Shown here: piece after piece, positions 43,751-54,027 of the stretch
Layout of the letters: each line of letters opens with the position of its first letter
Position numbering within the stretch: position 1 is the first letter of the stretch
NCBI GenBank assembly: GCA_001931905.2
Contig: MSJI02000924.1
Location: forward strand, 141,480 to 202,008
Origin: Cladosporium sp. IMV 00045
Taxonomy: Eukaryota; Ascomycota; Dothideomycetes; Cladosporiales; Cladosporiaceae
DNA: 60,529 nucleotides
Direction of reading: 5' to 3'
Program-made: the position numbers and the translations under genes
The notes under the pieces: generated by a model
Databases searched by the model: none
Told to the model about the DNA's origin: nothing
Seen by the model: the letters and a program-made list of their open reading frames with translations, nothing else

Positions 43751-45355
43751 ATGGGCCTCATGATCAAGCCTAAAGGCGCGCCTCGCGACGCCAGCGGGTC
43801 CGGCGGCGGCGTCAAGTTCATCTGCAATGTATGCAGCAACGACATCACCTCGACAGTGCGCATCCGCTGCCGGTCGAACGAATGCACCGACTACGACCTC
43901 TGCGTCACTTGCTTCAGCCAGGGCGAGCACAACCAAAAGCACGACCCGCGCACCCACGCCTACAATGTCATCGAGCCGCACAGCATACCCATCTTCGACG
44001 AGGGATGGGGTGCTGACGAGGAACTTTTGTTGCTGGAGGGTGCGGAGACTTATGGTCTGGGAAGCTGGGCAGACGTGGCGGATCACATCGGCAACTTTAG
44101 GGAGAAAGATGAGGTGCGCGATCACTATATCAAGACATATCTCGACTCGTCCAAGTTCCCACTGCCGGAGAGAGCGAGTCCGCATGATACCACTTTGAGC
44201 GACAGCATACCCCGCGAGGAGTTCCAAGCGCGAAAGAAGAGACGCATAGAAGAGCGCAAAGAGGCAATAGCTGCTTCGCAGATCACTGGCCCAGCACAGC
44301 AAAAGCCTACAAGCTCGGTACCCAGTTGCCATGAAGTCGCAGGATATATGCCAGGACGACTGGAGTTCGAGACAGAGCACCTCAACGAAGCCGAAGAAGC
44401 TGTCCAGCACATGCAATTCTCACCAGACGAAGGATACAACCCATCCACGGGCGCTCTGGAACCGGAGCTAGATCTCAAGATGGTAGTAATGGGCGTGTAC
44501 AACGACCGACTCACGGCGCGAACGGACCGCAAGCGCGTCATTTTCAACCACCGCCTCTTGGACTATCGCAAAAACACCGCCATCGACAAGAAACGCACCA
44601 AAGAGCAACGCGACCTGCACCACCGGCTCAAACCCTTCGCCCGGATGATGTCGCACCCGGACTTCGTCTCCATCTCGGAAGACCTGGAGAAAGAACACAA
44701 CCTGCGCGCCGCCATCTCCCAGCTGCAGGACTGGCGACGCATGCGCGTCTCCACCCTCGCGGCAGGCGAGAAGTACGAAACCGAAAAAGCCGCCCGTCAA
44801 GCCCGCGCGAGTCAACAACTCGGCCAGTTCGACCGCATGGCCAGCTCCATCCGCGGCAACAGACAAGCCCAGGCACCGCCCGAAGTCGCCCAGGCAGTAA
44901 CAGACTACACGACGAAAGAAATCCCCGTCCGCCTGACGCCCTCACACGGCAGCCTCTCCCTCCCCTCCTCCGCCAACAACCCCAGCACCACCACCAACGG
45001 CAACAACCCCAATCCCTCGCAAAACGGCCTCGCCACACCCCCCATGCCCAGTCCCAAATCCCGCGCCTCCCTCCAACCCGTGCCCACCATAACGCCCATC
45101 ACCCTCACGGGCGAAAACGCGCCCGACCTGCAACTTCTCAACGCCGCGGAGAAAGATTTATGCGCCAAACTCCGCTTGCAGCCCAAAGCCTACAACGCCA
45201 TCAAAGAGAACATTTTCCGCGAGGCCATGAAGCAGGAGGGTAAGCTGAAGAAGAAGAATGTGAGGGAGATCAGTCATATCGATACCACCAAGGGGGGTAG
45301 GATTTTTGAGTTTATGCTTGAGGAGGGGTGGCTGGGGAATGCGGCGAGGACTTGA
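43751..45355 (+). CDS. ADA2: ADA2, SAGA histone acetyltransferase adaptor
   Basis: Nuclear coactivator subunit that holds Gcn5 in SAGA/ADA complexes. Single exon, 534 residues. Domains in order: ZZ zinc finger at about 23-70 (C25, C28, C40, C45, C51, C54, H60 and later His), SANT/Myb domain at about 82-131 (EELLLLEGAETYGLGSWADV), a helical ADA2 middle region with VVMGVYNDRLTARTDRKRV and FARMMSHPDF, a Pro/Ser/Asn-rich linker from about 395, and a SWIRM domain at the C-terminus (LLNAAEKDLCAKLRLQPKAY to FEFMLEEGWL). All zinc ligands are present. The codons are extremely C-rich in the 3' half. It is divergent from SCH9. Confidence 0.95.
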   Translation: MGLMIKPKGAPRDASGSGGGVKFICNVCSNDITSTVRIRCRSNECTDYDLCVTCFSQGEHNQKHDPRTHAYNVIEPHSIPIFDEGWGADEELLLLEGAETYGLGSWADVADHIGNFREKDEVRDHYIKTYLDSSKFPLPERASPHDTTLSDSIPREEFQARKKRRIEERKEAIAASQITGPAQQKPTSSVPSCHEVAGYMPGRLEFETEHLNEAEEAVQHMQFSPDEGYNPSTGALEPELDLKMVVMGVYNDRLTARTDRKRVIFNHRLLDYRKNTAIDKKRTKEQRDLHHRLKPFARMMSHPDFVSISEDLEKEHNLRAAISQLQDWRRMRVSTLAAGEKYETEKAARQARASQQLGQFDRMASSIRGNRQAQAPPEVAQAVTDYTTKEIPVRLTPSHGSLSLPSSANNPSTTTNGNNPNPSQNGLATPPMPSPKSRASLQPVPTITPITLTGENAPDLQLLNAAEKDLCAKLRLQPKAYNAIKENIFREAMKQEGKLKKKNVREISHIDTTKGGRIFEFMLEEGWLGNAART

Positions 45356-45957
45356 TGGGGGATGGAAGGGGATGGTCAGGGTTAACTCAGCGCTTGTTTT
45401 TGTGCGTTGGTGATGCGCTTTTGTGCGTGTGCTTGCGTTTCGATGTTGTTTTGTTGTGATCTTTACGTTTTGCTTTTGGAAGCGCTTGATAACCAGATAC
45501 AGACTACCCGACTTATTATTACTTCTTACCACTTCAGTACCCTTACCACTTCAGTACCCACTCTCCATTCACAACATATCGTTTCGCTTCATACTCGACA
45601 TTTTCTTATAACGAAAATCTACATTCTGGTCCTTCCTTTTTTAGGTTCTTTGAGGCGATATTTGGCGACCTGGTAAGGCATCAATTCAGACGATTTTCCC
45701 ACAGCAAGCTCAGCGGACAGAACGACACCGCCACGAACCAAAGGCGATTTCAAAGAGGGTGGATTGCTTCACGGCCCACGATCCTTCCTTGAGCTCGCGA
45801 GAGACTTGACTTTACCGGGCTTCAACCGCGTCGGCCAGACGTGAGCGCCCAACCTCACTTCGTCAATTCGACCACCAAGCTGCTGGACGAAGCACAAGGT
45901 ACTTGCTCGCGGCGACGCATCTCTCCCTCTGTCGCTACAAATCCCGTGAGGAATATC

Positions 45958-45987
<30 letters not shown>
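45958..45987. repeat. A30 homopolymer
   Basis: About 30 consecutive A residues, ending at TAGACAG. It lies 600 bp after ADA2. Confidence 0.9.
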
Positions 45988-45988
<1 letters not shown>

Positions 45989-46102
45989 GACAGATGCATT
46001 AAAAAGCCTGGTTGTAAGAGCACGATGCTTGCCAGCCAACGGAATCTTCGGCTGGTCAGCAACAATGTCCTCAATGTCCTCAAATGACCTCAGCACACTC
46101 CC

Positions 46103-46345
46103 TGGCCATACGGGAGGCTCCCATTTCTGTTCTTTTTTTTTTTTCCTTCGTACGCGAATATATTGGTCGGACTAAGCACTTGGGTCAGCGGTATCGTCTT
46201 CAAAACACTTATGACCATCCGGCCTTGGCCATACGGGAGTTGCATTTGCCGGTGGCTCATCGTTTGCTCTTGCGGATACTTGGTCGAAGCAATCACTGAG
46301 GTCAGCGGTCATGTCTTCGAAACAAGAAATGTGGCCAAACGGGAG
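46103..46345. repeat. Diverged tandem unit, three copies
   Basis: TGGCCATACGGGAG (third copy TGGCCAAACGGGAG) recurs at about 46103, 46226 and 46332. Between copies a second shared block reads GGTCAGCGGT-TCGTCTTCAAAACA / GGTCAGCGGTCATGTCTTCGAAACA. Spacings are 123 and 106 bp. Confidence 0.65.
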
Positions 46346-46377
46346 CTCCCTGTTCTGTTCGCTCAGCCTCGCTTCGC

Positions 46378-46553
46378 GCCATAGCAGACTGGGAATACCT
46401 CTCAACTAAGCGTGACTCCCATCACCCTCGCAACGGATTTCCACGAAACATCGAGCTCGCCCATACAGAAACTGCTTGCATCCCTCCAGAATCCTCCCTC
46501 CACGCCATAGCAGGCTGGTAATACCTCTCAACTAAGCATGACCTCCATCACCT
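46378..46553. repeat. 50-bp direct repeat pair
   Basis: GCCATAGCAGACTGGGAATA... at 46378 and GCCATAGCAGGCTGGTAATA... at 46504 share about 44 of 50 positions, including ACCTCTCAACTAAGC. The second copy ends some 60 bp upstream of a TATA-like CATAAAAGAA that precedes the small gene at 46714. Confidence 0.7.
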
Positions 46554-46713
46554 CAATCCACACAGCGATGCCCGACATACGCATGAGCACCCACCCTCCC
46601 GCCTGGCAGAGGCATAAAAGAACGCCCTCCCTCGCCCTCTCTTCCCTCCCTACCAGAAACAATCCCACACATCCCACAATCCACACTTCGCACACTTTCC
46701 AAATACCAATCAT

Positions 46714-46930
46714 CATGGCTCTCTGCGGCAAGTTCAAGCAAACCCTCCGCAAACCCCTCCACCGCCTGCGCAAAGAGCGCTCCCTCAAACGCCAACGGAA
46801 CCACTCCTCCTGGGCGACGCACGTCTGGTATCGCCTGTGGATGCTGGTGCTGCCGGTTGGGTTTGTGGATTTTTGGGCGGCGGTGATGGTTTTGTTTGTG
46901 GGGAGGCCGAAGGGGGCTGGTGGGTTTTGA
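46714..46930 (+). CDS. Small basic single-pass membrane protein, putative
   Basis: A 71-residue frame. The first 35 residues are very basic (FKQTLRKPLHRLRKERSLKR), followed by one hydrophobic segment (LWMLVLPVGFVDFWAAVMVLFV) and a short tail RPKGAGGF. This suggests a tail-anchored or signal-anchor membrane protein with a cytosolic basic domain. The context supports expression: a TATA-like CATAAAAGAA about 100 bp upstream, then a C/T-rich leader and ATCATCATGG at the start. I do not recognise a family. The small size leaves a real chance that it is not coding. Confidence 0.45.
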
Positions 46931-48066
46931 GATGAGAGGACGTCAGTGGTGGGTTCTTTTTAGGGTGCGCTCTGCTTTTTCCCCCCTGCACGACTGTTTC
47001 ATGCGTTTTGCTGCGTTTTCTTGGGTTTTTGCGTTGTGCTGCGTTCCGTTTGCTGCACGGGGAACTTCCACCTTCTCGCGATGTGCGGTGTTAGTACCCT
47101 CTCAGGAAGGGGAAACTGAGAGGAGTTCCAATTTGTACTTTTAGATGTTTGTAGCTTGTATGAAGAGTTTTTCTTCCTTGTGCTTTTTCGTTGTAGTGAT
47201 TCGACCGCGCTCACGTGTTGCAAGGTCCTACATTGAGGGTAGTTTCGTATGTTTTGAATGACTCGTCTGTGACTATTGGAGAGTCCGGCTGGCCTACGTT
47301 GGAATGTCAAGATGTTGGTTCGAGTGGAACTAGGTAGTTATGTCGCTGACCAAGTACATGTAAGTTATTCTCTCCTTGGTTGGGCCGGAGAGCACCTGAA
47401 CAGTCCTCAAAGCTGCACGAGATCCAGTTCGTTTTGGTGCGAATGTGTAGACTCGGCCGAGACACAGGTAGATCGCTTCATTCATCCTCGCCAGGGGACA
47501 AACCAGAGTGTCTCTAAAAGAGCACACAGAGTAGTGATCCATCTTCATCGTCGATGCGATTATCATATTTCTCATGAGTGTAATGTCGGCTTTGCGCTAA
47601 CATCAGCGTTCTACAGCTGACATAATGTGTCTTTCGAGCACTTGCGAAGTGTCATCCGGTATTTCCTGCAGTGTCCAAAGTTTCGCATTGAAAGATCGAA
47701 GTCGCGCCTCCTTGCTGTTGTTTTGGTTCCATTGTGGTAGCGACGCCCTTGTGATTAGCGATTAAGCAACAGTCCTGCCATCTGTGTTTTCTGTTGGCGA
47801 GCTCACTTCAACGCCACATTCGAACTCGTTGCATGAAAATGCGTGAACACCCGAGACACGCGTATTGATACCACGGCATCTCTAAGTCGCATCAGCATCA
47901 CTCAAGATCAGTCGCACCCTTCAAACCCGGCCGTATCCGAGCTGCATGTGAAGTCTGCTGAGGCGCAGCCCTTCACTTCATGTTCATGAAAGCTGTGAAG
48001 CATGTGAAAGAGCAGAACGCTTCGCCAGTGACGAAAAAAGTGCTCTCTCCCTGATCAATCTTCTTC
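46931..48066. other. Intergenic, no gene seen
   Basis: No recognisable coding sequence on either strand. Short T-rich and G-rich stretches directly follow the small frame, as in a 3' untranslated region. Confidence 0.35.
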
Positions 48067-48810
48067 ATGCGCGAACGCCAACAACCAGCGGCTCTACCAG
48101 AGCACGCAACACCAGCCATCATGAACCAATACCATTACGACAGTGGCTTCAACCTAGTCACGGTGTCGTCAAACACAAACTCCGGCAAACCCGTACAGAT
48201 TCCCATTACTCACTCGCGCCAGATAAGCTCCTGCATGCAAAGCACAACCAGCGAAGAGCCAACGCCAACCCGCTTCGAACTCATCGACACAATGCAGCAC
48301 ATCAGCAGCTGGGCCCTCCACTACTCCCACGTCTACTACGCCATCGGCAACAGCTACCACCTCCTCCCCTTCTCCGCGCGCCAAAGTGAATGGGTCACCC
48401 CAGGCATGCGCTCCAAAACCATCGAAGCGCTCATAATCTCGGACGCTCATCAGTTGCCAGACGTGGTGCATCTGTTCGGCGAAATTGCCCATCGACTCGA
48501 CATCGCGCAGTTCACCCTGCAATTGCCAGGTAGGCAATGGCTCTCATCGGAAGTGCAGCTGCGCAGGTGCGACATGCTGCTTCAGGAGGCGGAGCTGAGG
48601 TTAAGGTTCTTGCAAGGTGCGGTGGGAAGTATGTGGTTTGCGGTTGGTAGGGACACCGAGATCACTCATGAGGAGACTGAGAGGTCGGCCTGGGCGAGGG
48701 CTTTATTGAAACAGAACTGGGCGAGGGTGCTCCCTCAGATGTGCTTTGCTGATGGGAAGTCGAGGATGAATCCGGTGGAGAGGCCGTACGGGTGGAATGA
48801 AACGTGGTGA
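48067..48810 (+). CDS. Hypothetical protein, about 230-247 residues
   Basis: Open frame with fungal codon preference. The first ATG gives 247 residues; a second at 48121 (MNQYHYDSGFNLV) gives 229 and may be the true start, since it follows CAGCCATC. The middle has SSWALHYSHVYYAIGNSYHL and a helical stretch EALIISDAHQLPDVVHLFGEIAHRL, then a Leu/Arg-rich helix (RRCDMLLQEAELRLRFL). No signal peptide, membrane segment or known motif. It could be lineage-specific. Confidence 0.6.
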   Translation: MRERQQPAALPEHATPAIMNQYHYDSGFNLVTVSSNTNSGKPVQIPITHSRQISSCMQSTTSEEPTPTRFELIDTMQHISSWALHYSHVYYAIGNSYHLLPFSARQSEWVTPGMRSKTIEALIISDAHQLPDVVHLFGEIAHRLDIAQFTLQLPGRQWLSSEVQLRRCDMLLQEAELRLRFLQGAVGSMWFAVGRDTEITHEETERSAWARALLKQNWARVLPQMCFADGKSRMNPVERPYGWNETW

Positions 48811-49548
48811 GATTGGATTGGATTGGCATGGACTGGATAGTCGGCTGCTGGCTGTTGGATGTGAACGAGCAGACGTGATGGTGGTACCATTGGTACCTGA
48901 CAGTGGCAGATGAGAAAGTATACTTTACCCTACGACCAATTGACGAAATGGCTTTCATGTCCTGGACCTGGACAACTGTATCTCAAGCGTGCCCGGTCGA
49001 GTGGAACCCATGAAGTATAGATGATTGGCCACCCTTTCCCTTTGGAATGAGTGTTTTGCAGCAGTCACAGACGAGATACTGCATATATATCTCAACACGA
49101 GCCATCGGGCAGCAATATCCAATACGGTCTTCGGGTGGCGGTGAATAATGACGGATGATATCGCTGGGGTGGAGTGAAGTAAGTCAGAAAGGAGGAAGTG
49201 AAAGCCAATCAGAAACTCCATACAACGGATATTCCCGCAAGTCTGCGGGACTGGCTCTAATTCATCGAGTCCTGTCTTCAGCACACTTCCAAGTTGGTCA
49301 CGTTTCCCTATTACCTGTTCCCTCCCATTACCGGGAAGTCCAGCGAACGTAAGTCACCTCATTCATTGCTATCGCAGTGTGATCTCCAGCGTAGGAAGGC
49401 TGCTTTGACCGAATCTGGCTTACTAAACGCTTTCGGCAGTGCTTTTTGTTCTACCGAGCCATAAAGAGGCACCTTGGAGGAAACACCACCTTCGAAGGGC
49501 AACAAGTTGGATAGCGCACAACAGAATTACCCAGGAAGAAGAGCAGAG
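48811..49548. other. Intergenic, no gene seen
   Basis: Short frames only. The right end is the likely promoter of the three-exon gene starting at 49549. Confidence 0.35.
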
Positions 49549-51591
49549 ATGGCGACAGCTACGGGTACGTTGTGGTGTATAACGCGGCGCAGAAGCGTCT
49601 TGCCTTGACCACTTCGGTGGTCCCCCTCCCAAGGAGTCATCATCAGCATCCGGGTTGCCACTAACAATTGTCTCCCGTCAAACAGAAGGCTATGCCTACT
49701 CTCGCTCTTCGTCCTTTTCCGCAGCCCGGTCACCGGACACGGCATCTCCTATCTACCCAGAGCGGGCCATCCGACCACTCCCTAATCGCCGCCTAAAGTC
49801 TCGCCTTTCTCCCGAGCAGCGAAGCTCAATAATCTACCCGCCAGACCCACCGCCGATGAGCCCGACCTTGAACTTCCATGTACAGGAGAACGGAGGAAGG
49901 GGGATGACTAATGGGGATTTGGATCACGACCACGACCATGATCATGACCACGATCACGACCACGATCACGACCATCATCACCACCACCACGAAGCGATAC
50001 CTGTGCACGATCACTGCACTTGCAAGCACGACGATGGAGACAGCGGTGATGAAGAGGTGGAATTTGATCACCCGGATTACCGCTATGCCACAACGGGACC
50101 GATGGCAGTGAATGGAAAGCCGCCACTCGATTCGGTACAGCGGAGACTGATGGAAGCATCACGAGGTGGCAAGCCGGCAGGCGGGCCGGGTTCCGTGACA
50201 TCTAGCGCGGATGGCTACGAGAGTTTTGAAAACACAAGCAACAAGAAGAAGCGAAAGATCCCGCTGTCCAGCGCCTCTTCCATGCACCAAAGCAGTTTAA
50301 GCGCAGAAATGGCCAGCATGGGCATCAACAACATGGATGGCGCGGGAGACGAGTACCCTCATGCTCAGAGGCCACATCATGCTGGTCCAGGCTCGTCACC
50401 TTCGGGTACTGGCATAAGTGGTGCTGGTCGTGGCAGGTATGGAAGGCAAAATGGCAGGGACAGTCGGAGGCCGCTCGGAAATGGCACCGTCAACGGATAT
50501 GGTCCGAGAGCACCTGCACGCTCAGTCAGTGGGGGCGAAGTCAGGAACGTTGGTGAGTCAGCATAAAGAACTGTGTTCTGGTTCAGCAGTCATGTCATGA
50601 CATGACATGCATATTCTGGGTAAATCGCTAACACTAGCTCGTTTCACTAATAGACATAGCTCCTGAGAACACCGGCGGTATCATTTCGCAGGCCATCAAA
50701 ACTGCAGCAGAACAAGGACCTTTGACCCCTCAGAAAGGCAAGGAAAACGTCAGTCTTTTGCAGCAATCTGCCTCTCATTCAGTCACCCCGAAAACGCAGT
50801 TCACCTTCACTTGCGAATCTGATAGCGCCAGTAAGATGGTGGATCAGCAGCAAGCTATGGCAGACGCTGCGTACAGAGCAGGATACGGCACTCCCACTCC
50901 TGGACATCACCGCGGCATGAGTGGACAAGCTGCTCGCATGCAAGGTCAAGGTACACAGACAACTCCCACACGGAACGGTCAAGCACCACGAGCACCAGCA
51001 CACGCGAACTCCATGCCACCGAGCCAACACGCTGCTCCCGGCCAGCAGCAGCCCGCGCCTGCACCTAAACCAAGACCACGTCGCAGGCCAAGCAAAGAAT
51101 ATGCCCTCGCGGCTCGTCAGCGCAAGCTTCAACAAGAATACAACAATTTCCATCAACGCCCGACTGGCGATAACCTCTGGATCTGCGAGTTCTGCGAATA
51201 CGAGGATATTTTCGGCGTACCTCCATACGCTCTTATCCGCTCATACGAGATCAAGGATCGCCAGGAGCGCAAGAAGGCAGCCGAGAAGCGTAGATTGCTC
51301 GAGAAAGCCAAGATGAAAAACCGCAAGGGCAAGAAGGGTGGAAAGGGCAAGAACAACAACTCTGCTGCTGCACCTCCCGCTCCTCCTGGTGGCCACGGCG
51401 CCTACGACCCCAACCTTCCACCGCCAGACGGCGACGATTATTACGATGACGACGAATACGGAGACGAGTACGAACCTGTCGGGCCAGACGATCAGTATCC
51501 AGCCGACTACTATCCACCCCCACCAGCTCCAGTGAGCACGCCTGCCGTGCGTCCGCCGGAAATTGGTGGGGGCGGTGAGGCAGTTGGATAG
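49549..51591 (+). CDS. Conserved fungal protein with Asp-His/poly-His tract
   Basis: Exons are 49549-49564, 49686-50552 and 50654-51591 (introns 121 and 101 bp), 606 residues. The 16-nt first exon supplies MATAT and one base of the next codon. Visible parts: RPLPNRRLKSRLSPEQRSSI near residue 35, a segment I have seen in other filamentous-fungal proteins of unknown role; a tract of nine Asp-His pairs and five more His (49922-49990), followed by HDHCTCKHDD; a long low-order region; then a compact domain WICEFCEYEDIFGVPPYALI with one CxxC. The following basic helix (RQERKKAAEKRRLLEKAK) may be nuclear-targeting. The tail is rich in Pro, Asp and Tyr. The His-rich tract suggests metal binding but this is inference. 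Confidence 0.82.
50591..50604. repeat. Perfect 14-bp palindrome inside an intron
   Basis: CATGTCATGACATG lies in intron 2 of the preceding gene and is extended by a further partial CATGACATG copy. It may fold in the pre-mRNA or be chance. Confidence 0.6.
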
Positions 51592-52740
51592 TACAGCGCG
51601 GCACCGAAAGGTGTCGTTTGGCTGACTGGCCTTACAAACTCTGCGGTGAGTCTCCTTACTCGTGTCTTTGAGCGTTCTTGTTTTCAAGCGATTCGCGCAA
51701 TTGTTGGCTTTTCCTTGTCATGAAGTCGGTGTTGGAAATGGGGTTCTGGGCGCCTGCGGTCTGGCTTTGGTGGGCTTGTGGTTTTTGGGCGTGTTTTCTT
51801 GCTTTTGGTTCTTGTGTCGCATTTCACTGGCGCGCTATTACCCCTCTTGGTTTTTTCTTGGTGTGTCTTGCCCTTTTATTTGGGCAGACGTGCTTTGGTT
51901 ACCCCACTCAGCTTTGGATTCAGAAAATCATACTTGGTTTGGTGAGCTTTGGAGAGGTTGGACTTGCGGAGGGAGGAAAGCGGGTTGAGGAGGGTGTTTC
52001 GAGAGATGTTGGTGAGAAGCATGGCGGTGTCTGTTGTTGGTGGAAAGGCGAGCATTGTGGACGATGATAAGCATACACTGTATTAAGGCATTCGTTGTCA
52101 GAAGCCTCCTTCTAGGCTTTCCATTTCGACTTCATGGTTCTCGCTCGCTTGCCGCCGTTTTGGAATGCACATCGATCCTCATGTGGACAGCACAACTCGA
52201 ATCTAGGTTCCGCGGACCGATCGGCGCATCTCTTCATGCCTTAGCACGCATCACATCACCACTGATGCCCCTGCCAGCACCCCGAAGCGCTCTGTTTTGC
52301 TAGCAGTCAATTCCATGCGCTCAACTGGCCAGTCCCACGGCCCAGCTTCCCTCGATCCCTGGACACTCCTGTCTTCGCCCGTCTGAAATCGTGCTGGGAG
52401 TCACTTCAATGTTAAGAGATCTCGTCGTTGCGGACGTTGCGGGTCATCCTGCCTGGAAAGGATATGTCCCAGAATGAGGTGTGTCTATCTAGTCATTGCA
52501 GAGTGGAAGCTTGTCGGCTGCCTGCTCCCACGAATACACATTCACATGTAAGTGAATTGGGACGGGACTTGCCGCGTCGTTCCTTCCTCTTGCCACTACT
52601 TCCAACACACAACACGGTTCCTTCATTTCGCTACTCGCGCTCACACACACCACAACAACATCTACATCCGCCTTCCACATCCACCTTTCGCCAGCGCATA
52701 CCATTTCATCCACACTCGACAAAGCATCTGCCGCCACACC
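51592..52740. other. Intergenic, no gene seen
   Basis: The first 400 bp are G/T-rich and probably a 3' untranslated region; a Phe/Trp/Leu-rich frame there (51662-51988) looks like noise from that composition. The last 150 bp before 52741 are C/A/T-rich with CACACA repeats and look like a leader. Confidence 0.35.
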
Positions 52741-54027
52741 ATGGCAGATCCAGATATCACAACAGCGATGTCAGCTCTCGCCGTGAGCGAGGCACCTCAA
52801 CCTCCATCTCCGCGCCCAAACTTCCCACTCCCTCGTGAGCTCCGAGACCAGATCTACGGCTACCTGCTGGACAACCAGTACACTCGGGTGGAGAGGATGT
52901 ATAACCCCGACTCGAAGCAGGCCTACACTGAATACGGTCTCACCGCGTATCACTTTCACACCAACATCCTGGGCGTCAATCATGCCATACATGATGAAGC
53001 CGAGAAGCTGTTGTACGAGCGCAACGTCTTCGTCGTGGCCAGCTACACGTGTCCCAAATTCAGCAGCCTGATACGCAGTCTGAAATTTGTCCCTATCGTG
53101 TCCACGAAGCACGTCGCCCGGATGAAGCATCACTCACTTCGCATTCACTTCAGAGTGAACAACATTTCGGAAGACCAAGGGATCGGCTCAGTTTTATTTG
53201 TCGTCAATCAAATGGAATCGTTTTGCAAGATGCTTGAAGGACGATTGACCACGAATCCTTCCAGCTCGGTCGCAATCGGTACGATGCCCGACACATCGAA
53301 GCATAGCATTCGTTTGTACTACACCTCGAATTCGAAGTCTTTCAGACTCATGTGCGAGCTCCGGAATACAAACCATCGTGCTGTGACCCGCGACTTGCAA
53401 AGCAGCCTCCTCTCGCCACTCGCGAGCGTCATATGTGATGCCCTGGCGGTCTCATTTCGCGGTGACATTTTCAACTTTGAGGAAATTTTCGAGCTCAAGA
53501 AAACTATGGTTCCTAGCCTATTCAGCGTTGATGCTAGAAATTGGGCACGGCAAGTGAGCACAACTGCCCTTCAAAAGATTGCACGCGATGCTCTTCAGCA
53601 TCACGAGCTAGGTCTCGCAGAGTACCTGTACGGAGTAACGTTTGACATTCTCGCAGTGATTCTGAGGGACTACGCTTGTGGCTATCCATCAGACCTCCTC
53701 AAATCTAGAGATTTCATGGCTATGCTACTCAAAGATACTCAGGTGGCAATCTCCCTGGGATGGCTCCAGATTAAGAGTCATAGTCGCCAGTACTTGAAAG
53801 CAATTGCGGCGAAAATCGAGTTATACGTCTCCGGCGTGCTTCTGGGTTTGAAGCAAGCTTTTGACACCCTCCCTTTGGAAGTCAGAGCTTATGCTTCCCA
53901 CTTTCTGGTACTGCTCGATCTTTACGTCTGCCGACGTGGCGACGAAACAAGTCAAAAGACTCTTGGCGAAGTAGTTGATCAGCTCGCACGCATCCTTCGG
54001 GGATGGATTCCCGCACATCACCCATGA
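52741..54027 (+). CDS. F-box-like domain protein
   Basis: 428 residues from ATG 52741, which sits in CACACCATGG after a C-rich leader (the frame is open upstream without a better start). Residues 27-45, PNFPLPRELRDQIYGYLLD, match the short F-box-like motif at the start of many fungal proteins of unknown target, followed by the usual ILGVNHAIHDEAEKLLYERN. The rest is helical with no other recognised domain. Such proteins are often taken to be substrate adaptors of ubiquitin ligases, but this is not shown for this subgroup. The stop at 54025 is overlapped by an 85-codon protein-like frame in another register (see findings), so the C-terminus may be truncated by a frameshift. Confidence 0.72.
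   Translation: MADPDITTAMSALAVSEAPQPPSPRPNFPLPRELRDQIYGYLLDNQYTRVERMYNPDSKQAYTEYGLTAYHFHTNILGVNHAIHDEAEKLLYERNVFVVASYTCPKFSSLIRSLKFVPIVSTKHVARMKHHSLRIHFRVNNISEDQGIGSVLFVVNQMESFCKMLEGRLTTNPSSSVAIGTMPDTSKHSIRLYYTSNSKSFRLMCELRNTNHRAVTRDLQSSLLSPLASVICDALAVSFRGDIFNFEEIFELKKTMVPSLFSVDARNWARQVSTTALQKIARDALQHHELGLAEYLYGVTFDILAVILRDYACGYPSDLLKSRDFMAMLLKDTQVAISLGWLQIKSHSRQYLKAIAAKIELYVSGVLLGLKQAFDTLPLEVRAYASHFLVLLDLYVCRRGDETSQKTLGEVVDQLARILRGWIPAHHP

Larger units (their letters stand above)
45356..46713. other. Intergenic with homopolymer and diverged repeats
   Basis: Holds the ADA2 3' end, a run of about 30 A at 45958-45987, three diverged copies of a TGGCCATACGGGAG-containing unit (near 46103, 46226 and 46332), and a ~50-bp direct repeat at 46378-46427 and 46504-46553. 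No gene is visible apart from the leader of the small frame at 46714. Confidence 0.45.

Noticed and set aside
47300..47340. tRNA gene suggested by GGTTCGAGT
   Set aside because: No matching A-box or acceptor stem can be formed around it.
51662..52067. Phe/Trp/Leu-rich frames that look like membrane proteins
   Set aside because: They arise from G/T-rich sequence after a gene stop; two overlapping frames look equally hydrophobic and there is no leader.
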